A stretch of DNA of 32,606 bases, taken from contig LBTZ01000014.1 of assembly GCA_000992325.1 (NCBI GenBank), positions 1 through 32,606 of the forward strand, read 5' to 3'. Below the pieces are notes generated by a model that worked only from the letters and a program-made list of their open reading frames with translations, ran no database searches and had not been told where the DNA came from. The DNA is from Parcubacteria group bacterium GW2011_GWD2_38_11 (GTDB taxonomy: Bacteria; Patescibacteriota; Minisyncoccia; Moranbacterales; GWC2-37-73). A program made the translations under genes and the position numbers. Positions within the stretch are counted from its first letter, which is position 1; each line of letters starts with the position of its first letter. This document shows positions 25,495-32,606 of this stretch, one piece after another.

Positions 25495-28269
25495 ATGAAC
25501 GAGGAACTCATTCGATATTGGAATATGGTTATTTTTTTTATACCGCTTGGGTTGGTGGGTATTTGGAGATGGTCAATTTGGTTGGTAAAGAAAAGTATTT
25601 CTTTTTTTTATCGTGATCCAAATGGAAATTTTTATTCAACGCTTTCCATTGTGACTCCTGTATATAATGAAGATCCCGAGATGTTTCGCTTGGCGCTAGA
25701 ATCATGGAAATTGAATTCGCCGAATGAAATTATTGCCGTTGTAGACCAGAGTAATTCTGAGTTGATTAAACTTTTTGAAAATTTTGCAGCTGATTTTGTT
25801 GGAGCAAAATTGATAGTCACAAATATTCCAGGAAAACGGGCAGCGTTGGCTGATGGGATCGAGGCGTCTAGCGGTGAAATTATTGCATTGGTGGATAGTG
25901 ATACTATCTGGGATTATGACATAAAATGGAAATTGCTGGCACCTTTTTCAGATGAAAAATTGGGAGGACTAACAACTCGTCAGGATGTTTTGGAAACAAA
26001 TACGCTTGCCAGAAAACTTTTTAAAATACTTTTGGATGAAAGATATCTACTGGAATATCCTTTTCTGACAACTATTTCAGATGCCTTGCTGTGTCTTTCT
26101 GGACGAACGGCGGTTTACAGAAGAGCGGCCATAATAAACAAAACAGATGAGTTGGTAAATGAAACTTTTTGGGGGCAAAAAATGATAAGCGGTGATGATA
26201 AGACGCTGACTAATTTGGTGCACATTGATGGCTGGAAAACAATTTTTTTAAAAAATGTTAAAGTGTACACGCCAGGAGCTTTTAATCTAAAAACTTTTTT
26301 TGAACAAAAATTGCGTTGGGCAAGGAATGGTCTGCGGTCTGATTCAAAGGTTTTGTTGAGCGGTTGGATATGGAAAGATCATAAAATATTAGCTCTTTAT
26401 ATGTTAGATAAGATGGTAGCGCCTATCGCGCTTTTGCTGGGCCCTGTTTATTTGGGTGTTTCTCTGTATTTTGGACATTGGGAAATCGCTGTGATTATTT
26501 TGGCTTGGTGGCTGGTAAGTCGAACAATTAAAATTCTGCCACATCTCAAAGAAAAACCCGCAGACATCTTTCTTTTGCCAGTGTATATATTGATGACATA
26601 TGTGATGGCGGTAATTAAAATTTATGCCTTCTTTACTTTGGATAAGCAGGGTTGGATTACTCGTTGGGATGCAGCTCGCTTAAATGGTCTTCCTTTGTTT
26701 AGACAGCTGGTGGCTTTTTTGTTGATTATTCTTTTTATCGGCGGCTATTTTTTTGCTGTCGGTTCATATTACAATAATGTTTCATCGCCACCATTGGCAA
26801 AAACGAAAACAAAAATTTTTGTAAGTGTAATTTCTGAAGAGCCACGATTAATTTCAAATAATGAACTTTTGCAAAAAAGAAATGCTACACTTGCCAGCAA
26901 AAGTGATGCCTATGGATTCTATTTGATTAGACCGGGAGATTCGCTGTCTGTTTTGCAAAAAAGATTCAATCTTGGCAATATAACCTCAATAATGTATGCA
27001 GGAAAAGTGCCAATAAAAAATATTAATCGTATTCTTGTTGGCGAGAAAATTATGATTCCTGTGACTGAATTGCTCAGGCCCCTGGATGCCAATAACTTGC
27101 TTAGTAATGAATTTGGACAACGTCCGCCGCTAATTTCTTTTAATAAAAATTCAAATACTATTTATATCAAAGGTGGTGGCAGTGTGGTAACTCTAACCAA
27201 AATAAGAACGGCTTTGCAAAATAATAAGGATATGCTAGAAGAACAAAAACCAGGAGAATGGATCTTGCGTTCCAATCTTTATATCGGGAAAAATGTTACA
27301 TTGGTTGTTGATAAAAGCGAGACTTCTTATCTGAAACTTAAAAGTGATGATAGTGGGCATATTTGGGTTCGCTCACAAGGAGGAAATATTCTTATTTCAA
27401 ACACGAAGATCACTTCTTGGGATGAAACAAAAAATTCTCCTGATATGAAATACATTGATGGGCGTAGTTTTATTGTGGCAAAAAGCAGTGGCAGGATGGA
27501 TGTGATAAATTCTGAAATTGGTTTTCTTGGCTATGAAGGTTTGCCAAGAAGAGGGGGGCCTTTTGGAGGATCATATGGATTGTCCTGGAAAATAACCAGT
27601 GGCACCTTTGAAAATAATCTTTTAACAGGTTCGTTAGTAAACAGCTTGATTCATCATAATTATTTTGGCGTATACACTTTTGGTGTCACGGGGCTGGTGA
27701 TAAAAAATAATAAGGTTTTTGAAAATATTCAATACGGAATTGATCCACACGATGATTCTAATAATTTATTAATTACCGCTAATGAATCTTATAGCAATGG
27801 CAATCACGGTATAATCATTTCTAAGAGATGTGTCAATAATGAAATTTCACAAAATATTTCACGCAACAATCGATTACACGGAATAATGCTAGACCGCAAT
27901 TCAAACAATAATATCGTGAAGGACAATGTGATATTTGGAAATGTTGACGGCATTGCACTTTATGAATCAAATAATAATTTGGTTTTTCAAAATAATATTT
28001 ATCAAAACAAGCAAGGAATTCGTCTTAATCAAAAATCATCATTAAATTATATTGAAAAAAACAAAATTACAACCAATGTGAGTGGCGTTCATCTGTATGG
28101 CGAAGCCAATAAGAATATTTTTTTGGAAAATGAAGTAACAAATAATGGTGTTGGTGTTTCAATTCAAAATGCCTTTGCAAATGCGCTTTATGATAGTCTA
28201 AAGTTTCTGGGAAATAAAAAAGATGCGTATATAACTGTTAATAATAGCGAAAATGAAATTAAGCGATAA
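25495..28269 (+). CDS. fusion: Alg8-like membrane GT2 synthase + LysM + AlgG-like mannuronan C5-epimerase (right-handed beta-helix)
   Basis: GT2 motifs SIVTPVYNEDP, ALVDSDT, ISGDDKTL, QKLRW; LysM YLIRPGDSLSVLQKRFNL...ILVGEKIMIPV; AlgG-like YGIDPHDDS, HGIIISK, HGIMLDRNS, DGIALYES. Track start is 25447; ATG at 25495 is the likelier start. Confidence 0.88.
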   Translation: MNEELIRYWNMVIFFIPLGLVGIWRWSIWLVKKSISFFYRDPNGNFYSTLSIVTPVYNEDPEMFRLALESWKLNSPNEIIAVVDQSNSELIKLFENFAADFVGAKLIVTNIPGKRAALADGIEASSGEIIALVDSDTIWDYDIKWKLLAPFSDEKLGGLTTRQDVLETNTLARKLFKILLDERYLLEYPFLTTISDALLCLSGRTAVYRRAAIINKTDELVNETFWGQKMISGDDKTLTNLVHIDGWKTIFLKNVKVYTPGAFNLKTFFEQKLRWARNGLRSDSKVLLSGWIWKDHKILALYMLDKMVAPIALLLGPVYLGVSLYFGHWEIAVIILAWWLVSRTIKILPHLKEKPADIFLLPVYILMTYVMAVIKIYAFFTLDKQGWITRWDAARLNGLPLFRQLVAFLLIILFIGGYFFAVGSYYNNVSSPPLAKTKTKIFVSVISEEPRLISNNELLQKRNATLASKSDAYGFYLIRPGDSLSVLQKRFNLGNITSIMYAGKVPIKNINRILVGEKIMIPVTELLRPLDANNLLSNEFGQRPPLISFNKNSNTIYIKGGGSVVTLTKIRTALQNNKDMLEEQKPGEWILRSNLYIGKNVTLVVDKSETSYLKLKSDDSGHIWVRSQGGNILISNTKITSWDETKNSPDMKYIDGRSFIVAKSSGRMDVINSEIGFLGYEGLPRRGGPFGGSYGLSWKITSGTFENNLLTGSLVNSLIHHNYFGVYTFGVTGLVIKNNKVFENIQYGIDPHDDSNNLLITANESYSNGNHGIIISKRCVNNEISQNISRNNRLHGIMLDRNSNNNIVKDNVIFGNVDGIALYESNNNLVFQNNIYQNKQGIRLNQKSSLNYIEKNKITTNVSGVHLYGEANKNIFLENEVTNNGVGVSIQNAFANALYDSLKFLGNKKDAYITVNNSENEIKR

Positions 28270-29536
28270 GATAGCTTTATTGGGGTTTGCATTACTGCTG
28301 GTTGCATTAGCAATGGGTTTTGTATGGTGGAAAAAAATTAATAAAGAAGGAGTGCAAGTAGAAATTAAAATAGATGAAATTGAAGATGAAAGGGGATTGG
28401 GATATTCTGGTCAAAGAAAAATTGTTGTTGATAAAAATGGCGATGTTTTTGTGGCTTATCGAAAAAAGTATGAAGGAAAGTCGGAGATATTTGTGGCAAA
28501 GGTTTTTAGTGACAAAAACGAATGGAAAATATCAGGAACAGAAAATCCAATTTCTGCAGTTGACAGAGACTCTGATCAAAGGGTTCCCTCTATCGCAGTT
28601 GATAATAAAAACAATATTCACGTTGTTTGGTATGGTAGCGATACGATAAGTCAGACAAATAATCGCCAAATTAAATATTCCAAATCACAAGATGGTGGAA
28701 CAAGTTGGACAGTATGGAAGAATATTTCTTTTGTCGATGGTTATGATAAAAAAGATGATTATTGGCAAGAACATCCTTATCTTCTTGTTGGTGCAAACGG
28801 AGAGTTGTTTGCTGTATGGGAGGGAAAAGATAAAGAAAATAAGCATCAACAAATAAAATTTTCCAAATCAATTGATGATGGAGAGACTTGGAATAGTTGG
28901 AAAAATATCAAAGCAACACCAGAAAACACTCAATCTCGGCCGACCCTTGTCCAAAGCAAAGCGGGCAGATTATTGTTGTTTGCATATTCTTCTATTGGCA
29001 GTGAAAACGGCAATCAGCAAGTTGTTTTTTCTTGGTCGGATAATGGAGGGGATGATTGGAGTGATTGGGAAATAATTTCTGATCCATCATATGATTCGCG
29101 ACATGTGAGCGCGACTATGGATAATAAAGATAATTTACATTTGGTTTGGCGCTCGCAAAAATCTTCAGAACCTTCCGCCATTTTGTATCGTTCATTGCGG
29201 GGTGGATCCTGGTCTGAGATAAAAGAAGTTGCTTTTTCAAATCGGTATCAATTTTTTCCTAGTATTGGTGGCACTGAAAATGGGAAAATAAATATCACCT
29301 GGATGGAGTCTGAAAAAAAATCTAATCTCCCCACTGAAAACCCTGAGGGTGGAAAAATTTATAGAACAGTTTTGAATTCCAATGAATTTTTCAAGCCCAT
29401 TGAAATTAGCAAGGGAAATAATAATCTGTATCCTCATATTCCTGAAACATTTAAAACAAGTGTTGTGCCAGCAGTGTATGAATCAGGCGAACCCTCTTCG
29501 AAAAATTTTGGTTTAATACTTCAACTGGTTAGATAA
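28253..29536 (+). CDS. membrane-anchored Asp-box/BNR-repeat (sialidase-fold beta-propeller) protein
   Basis: N-terminal TM IALLGFALLLVALAMGFVWW; repeats SQDGGTSWTVWKN, SIDDGETWNSWKN, SDNGGDDWSDWE. Overlaps the upstream gene by 17 bp. Confidence 0.75.
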   Translation: MKLSDKIALLGFALLLVALAMGFVWWKKINKEGVQVEIKIDEIEDERGLGYSGQRKIVVDKNGDVFVAYRKKYEGKSEIFVAKVFSDKNEWKISGTENPISAVDRDSDQRVPSIAVDNKNNIHVVWYGSDTISQTNNRQIKYSKSQDGGTSWTVWKNISFVDGYDKKDDYWQEHPYLLVGANGELFAVWEGKDKENKHQQIKFSKSIDDGETWNSWKNIKATPENTQSRPTLVQSKAGRLLLFAYSSIGSENGNQQVVFSWSDNGGDDWSDWEIISDPSYDSRHVSATMDNKDNLHLVWRSQKSSEPSAILYRSLRGGSWSEIKEVAFSNRYQFFPSIGGTENGKINITWMESEKKSNLPTENPEGGKIYRTVLNSNEFFKPIEISKGNNNLYPHIPETFKTSVVPAVYESGEPSSKNFGLILQLVR

Positions 29537-29660
29537 TGTTTTGCTGATGCCAGGATCAACAAGGGCAATTAAGTATGCAAAGAAGCCAATAAATAAATTT
29601 ACTCTTTTGATAATATGGGCAAGCTTGTTTTTCTAAAAGATAATTTTTGTAAAATGCCTT

Positions 29661-29684
29661 AATAGAGCCGTAAATGGCTCTATT
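29661..29684 (+). terminator. terminator downstream of the exopolysaccharide operon
   Basis: AATAGAGCC-GTAAAT-GGCTCTATT followed by TTGTTATTTTT. Confidence 0.7.
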
Positions 29685-30026
29685 TTGTTATTTTTAAAAC
29701 AAAAAAAGGCTTATATAAAGCAAATGTCGGTGTCTATGATTGACTGCGGGCTGATGGTGTGCTATTATATCCGGTCGACCATTGATTTGAGTGTCGGCCC
29801 GGTTTATCAGCAAAGTGCAATGCAGATGCTGGCTAAGAAGTAAAATTTATTAAATGCGTATAATCAGGCTTGTTGTAGCCTTGCTAGTAATGTTAGCAGT
29901 AATGCTTCCATTTGTAACACTGGCAAGCGAATAAAAACTAATATAAATTTTGATACAGTTAGAAATTTCTTTTTTCCAGCTCCAGCGCTTGCTGATGAGC
30001 AAAAAGAAGAAATTATTGAGCCAGTT

Positions 30027-30413
30027 GTGGTTGTTGAGCCAGTAAAAACAGACGAGGAAATCAAAAATGAAAAGATTTTAGCTCGTTGGAAAGAAAAACA
30101 AACTGCCAAATGGGCAAATCTTTCAAAAGAGCAATTCGTGATCAATGCCTCTGCTTATACGGCTTCGGCTGATGAGTGCGATAATGATCTTGGAATTACT
30201 GCTTCTGGAATCAAGGTTCAAGAAAAAAGAACTATTGCTTGTCCTCCCGAATTTCCTTTTGGTGCCAAATTGAGCATTGAGGGATATGGAACGTTTATTT
30301 GTGAAGATCGTGGTGGAGCAATCAAAGGAAATCACATTGATATCTATATGGAAACTAAAGCTGAAGCATTTGCTTTTGGACGAAGAAACCTTATAGCTCA
30401 AGTGGTAGAGTAG
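30027..30413 (+). CDS. 3D-domain (YabE/RpfB/MltA-type) protein; 5' end uncertain
   Basis: INASAYTASADECDNDLGITASGIKVQEKRTIACPPEFPFGAKLSIEGYGTFICEDRGGAIKGNHIDIYM is the 3D-domain pattern. A signal-peptide-like ORF in another frame lies upstream. Confidence 0.75.
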   Translation: MVVEPVKTDEEIKNEKILARWKEKQTAKWANLSKEQFVINASAYTASADECDNDLGITASGIKVQEKRTIACPPEFPFGAKLSIEGYGTFICEDRGGAIKGNHIDIYMETKAEAFAFGRRNLIAQVVE

Positions 30414-30418
30414 TTTAT

Positions 30419-30446
30419 AAAACACCCCGATTAATCGGGGTGTTTT
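30419..30446. terminator. terminator, perfect palindrome
   Basis: AAAACACCCCGATTAATCGGGGTGTTTT. Confidence 0.85.
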
Positions 30447-30505
30447 GCATTTTATGGCTGGATTGACGATGGTGACTATTATTGGTAAGCTTATATAAGT
30501 TAAAA

Positions 30506-30577
30506 GGTCGCATGGCGGAGTGGCTTACGCAGCGGTTTGCAAAACCGCGCACACTGGTTCAATTCCAGTTGCGACCT
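30506..30577 (+). tRNA. tRNA-Cys(GCA)
   Basis: Acceptor GGTCGCA/TGCGACC, anticodon arm GCGGT-TTGCAAA-ACCGC, U discriminator. Confidence 0.9.
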
Positions 30578-30608
30578 CATAGAATGAAATTTAAAAAATT
30601 TATGAAAT

Positions 30609-30691
30609 GCCGCGGTGGTGGAATGGTATACACAAGAGGCTTAAAACCTCTCGGGCGCAAGCCCTTGCGAGTTCGAGTCTCGCCCGTGGTA
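30609..30691 (+). tRNA. tRNA-Leu(TAA)
   Basis: Anticodon arm AGAGG-CTTAAAA-CCTCT, long variable arm CGGGCGCAAGCCCTTG, acceptor GCCGCGG/CCGTGGT with wobbles. Confidence 0.88.
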
Positions 30692-30697
30692 CAAATT

Positions 30698-30724
30698 AAA
30701 AAAAGAGCATTAATGCTCTTTTTT
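30698..30724. terminator. bidirectional terminator
   Basis: AAAAAAAGAGCATTAATGCTCTTTTTT. Confidence 0.8.
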
Positions 30725-31292
30725 ATTTTTTCAATAAGCTTGGAATTTTTGCGAAATCTTCTTCAAAAAGTGTGCGTGTTTTTCGAGAGATGCGGGCGGC
30801 GGCGGGATGGTGGAGTGGAAAAATTTTCAGTTCTCCTAGCTTTGGAATATTTATTTTTAAAATTTTTCCATGTACTTCGGAAATTTTTACGTTGGGAACA
30901 AAACTGTTGAGTGCATATTTTCCAAGGGTCACAATTATCTTTGGCTCTATGATTGCAATTTGTTTTTCAAGCCATGGCCAACATTCGCTAACTTCTTCTG
31001 GAAGGGGATCGCGATTTTCTGGTGGACGACATTTGCAAATGTTAGTTAGGTACACATCTTCGCGTTTTATTTTTATGCTCGCTAGCATTTTGTCTAAGAT
31101 TCTTCCGGTGCTACCAACAAAAGGAATCCCAAGTTCATCTTCTTTTTTTCCAGGAGCTTCACCAATAAAAATAATTTCAGCTTCGGGATTTCCATCGCCA
31201 AAAACAACACGCGAACAATTTTTATAAAGTGTGCAGTTATTGCATGCAGACATCTTCTTATTTAATTTTTCCAGTTGTTCTTTTTTCGTCAT
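30723..31292 (-). CDS. type-4 uracil-DNA glycosylase (Fe-S)
   Basis: ACNNCTLYKNCSRVVFGDGNPEAEIIFIGEAPGKKEDELGIPFVGSTGRILDKML; LTNICKCRPPENRDPLPEE; HHPAAA. Confidence 0.92.
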   Translation of the reverse strand: MTKKEQLEKLNKKMSACNNCTLYKNCSRVVFGDGNPEAEIIFIGEAPGKKEDELGIPFVGSTGRILDKMLASIKIKREDVYLTNICKCRPPENRDPLPEEVSECWPWLEKQIAIIEPKIIVTLGKYALNSFVPNVKISEVHGKILKINIPKLGELKIFPLHHPAAARISRKTRTLFEEDFAKIPSLLKK

Positions 31293-31303
31293 TTTTTTGT
31301 GTT

Positions 31304-31418
31304 GTCATTCCGGGCTTGACCCGGAATCCAGGATTTAACGCCTTATGTTTTAAACAATATATTTCTTAATTTAATACTCACAATATAAATCCTGGATTCC
31401 CGCCTACGCGGGAATGAC
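31304..31418. repeat. 115-bp MITE/REP-like element, copy C
   Basis: GTCATTCCGGGCTTGACCCGGAATCCAGGATTTA ... TAAATCCTGGATTCCCGCCTACGCGGGAATGAC; shares ends with copies A and B. Confidence 0.85.
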
Positions 31419-31430
31419 AATAGGTATTTT

Positions 31431-31961
31431 TTATTTTAATCCATTTATGAGTATTAGTTGAAATTTATAATCATTATCATTCCAAACCGCAAAAGTTGGG
31501 GGATAATATTGGTTGGCGACATTGCCAGGGTTTAGCATTTCGCATTCCTTTATATTTCCGTATCGCTCGCCTTTGACAATTTCTGTCCAAGGCTTGTGAG
31601 TGTGGCCATAAAAAACATAATCGAATTTTCCTTCCTCGGCAAGTTTGCGGGCATATTCAGGAAAATGCACAAAGGCCATTTTTTTGTTGGCAATTTCAAC
31701 TTCGCCGTGTTTTGAAAAAATATTAACTGATTTGTATTTTCCATCAGCGAATGGATAATCTGCAGCATGTCCTCGATCCATATTGCCAAAAGTCCAAAAG
31801 ATGTCGCCCACAAAATTCTCACGCAGAAAATCCAGCGTTTCAATTTCCGCCAAATCGCCGCAGTGAATCATTTTTTCAATTTTATGCTCGCGACAATAAT
31901 CCAAAACCTTTGTTATGTTCGGAATGTTGTCGTGTGTGTCTGAGATGATAGCGATTTTCAT
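31431..31961 (-). CDS. metallophosphoesterase, YfcE/MJ0936-type phosphodiesterase
   Basis: MKIAIISDTHDN, HCGDLAEIETLDFL, GNMDR, YGHTHKPW, LNPGNVA. Confidence 0.92.
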   Translation of the reverse strand: MKIAIISDTHDNIPNITKVLDYCREHKIEKMIHCGDLAEIETLDFLRENFVGDIFWTFGNMDRGHAADYPFADGKYKSVNIFSKHGEVEIANKKMAFVHFPEYARKLAEEGKFDYVFYGHTHKPWTEIVKGERYGNIKECEMLNPGNVANQYYPPTFAVWNDNDYKFQLILINGLK

Positions 31962-31966
31962 ATTTT

Positions 31967-32606
31967 TTACTTCCTAAAGTTTTTGAGAATTTCAATGTCA
32001 TCTTTGACAAAATCATATTCGGTTTCAAGAATCATATCAATGTTTTTTTCTTGGGCGAATTTTGTGATGTCCTCGAAAGCTTTTTCGCCGATGAGGCCTT
32101 TGCCAATGTGTTCGTGGCGATCTTTGCGGGAAGCAAGTTCTGTTTTTGAATCGTTGGCATGAATTAGTTTGATGTTTGCAAGTCCAATTTCAGAGTCGAT
32201 TTTTTGAAGAGTATTTTGAAAATCTCGCCAGTCGTAGCCAGAAGCAAAGGAATGTTGAGTGTCCAGGCAAATACCTACCAATTTAGTATGATTAACAAGC
32301 TTTATAATTTCGGCTAGTTGCGAAAATGTTGCGCCGATTATTTTTCCGGAGCCGGCGGCATTTTCAAGAAGAAGTTCAGCGGATCCCGTGTATCCATCGA
32401 GAGTTTTTTTGAGCATCTCGGCAACTTTTTCTGAAGCTTCATTCTCAGAAAGCTCGCCGGCAGATCCGAGATGAGTCATGACATATTTTGCGCCAAGCAG
32501 ACTTGCTCGTTCAAGTTCGTCGCGCACAATGGCAACAGTACTGTGACGGATGCGATTGTCGGCAGAGGCGTAGTTGATGTAAAAAGGAGTATGCACGACA
32601 ATAACT
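31967..32606 (-). CDS. nfo: endonuclease IV (AP endonuclease family 2), N-terminus beyond the window edge
   Basis: VHTPFYINYASADNRIRHSTVAIVRDELERASLLGAKYVMTHLGS; LLENAAGSG; GICLDTQHSFASGYD; IHANDSK; RHEHIGKGLIG; LETE. Confidence 0.93.
   Translation of the reverse strand, partial: VIVVHTPFYINYASADNRIRHSTVAIVRDELERASLLGAKYVMTHLGSAGELSENEASEKVAEMLKKTLDGYTGSAELLLENAAGSGKIIGATFSQLAEIIKLVNHTKLVGICLDTQHSFASGYDWRDFQNTLQKIDSEIGLANIKLIHANDSKTELASRKDRHEHIGKGLIGEKAFEDITKFAQEKNIDMILETEYDFVKDDIEILKNFRK

Noticed and set aside
29920-29945. Programmed -1 frameshift joining the signal peptide to the 3D domain
   Set aside because: The TAA stop precedes the AAAAAC run in the zero frame and no proper X-XXY-YYZ slippery heptamer is present; indel or separate start is simpler.
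30482-30910. ORF of 142 aa, plus strand
   Set aside because: Traverses tRNA-Cys, tRNA-Leu and a terminator, then runs antisense to the UDG gene.

Overview
The window looks like a chromosomal segment of a Candidate Phyla Radiation (Patescibacteria)-type bacterium: AT-rich, compact genes, tRNAs without encoded CCA. The lineage is inferred from style, not from a search. Housekeeping genes: gyrA (partial), rpsA, gmk, tilS, ftsH, cca, an RluA-type pseudouridine synthase, rplS, type-4 uracil-DNA glycosylase, a YfcE-type phosphoesterase and endonuclease IV (partial). There are 11 intact-looking tRNAs and one disrupted tRNA-Val-like copy. Two accessory features stand out. (1) 11 perfect TGTTCCACGTGGAACA palindromes plus 2 variants, identical to the canonical ParB centromere site parS, all lie inside the coding sequence of an O-antigen-ligase-like membrane protein (12630..14411). 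They fall in five clusters that map to loops of the protein and are read in all three frames. A pair of inverted ~90-bp repeats flanks the gene. (2) A compact alginate-like exopolysaccharide locus (23362..29536) has a PL7 alginate lyase, a short AlgD/UGD-like dehydrogenase, a single polypeptide joining an Alg8-like GT2 synthase, LysM and an AlgG-like C5-epimerase (DPHD motif), and an Asp-box repeat protein. Other observations include palindromic insertions in genes and in a tRNA D-loop, a guanylate kinase with an altered Walker A lysine, repeated hairpin elements, and a UbiA/toroid gene pair.
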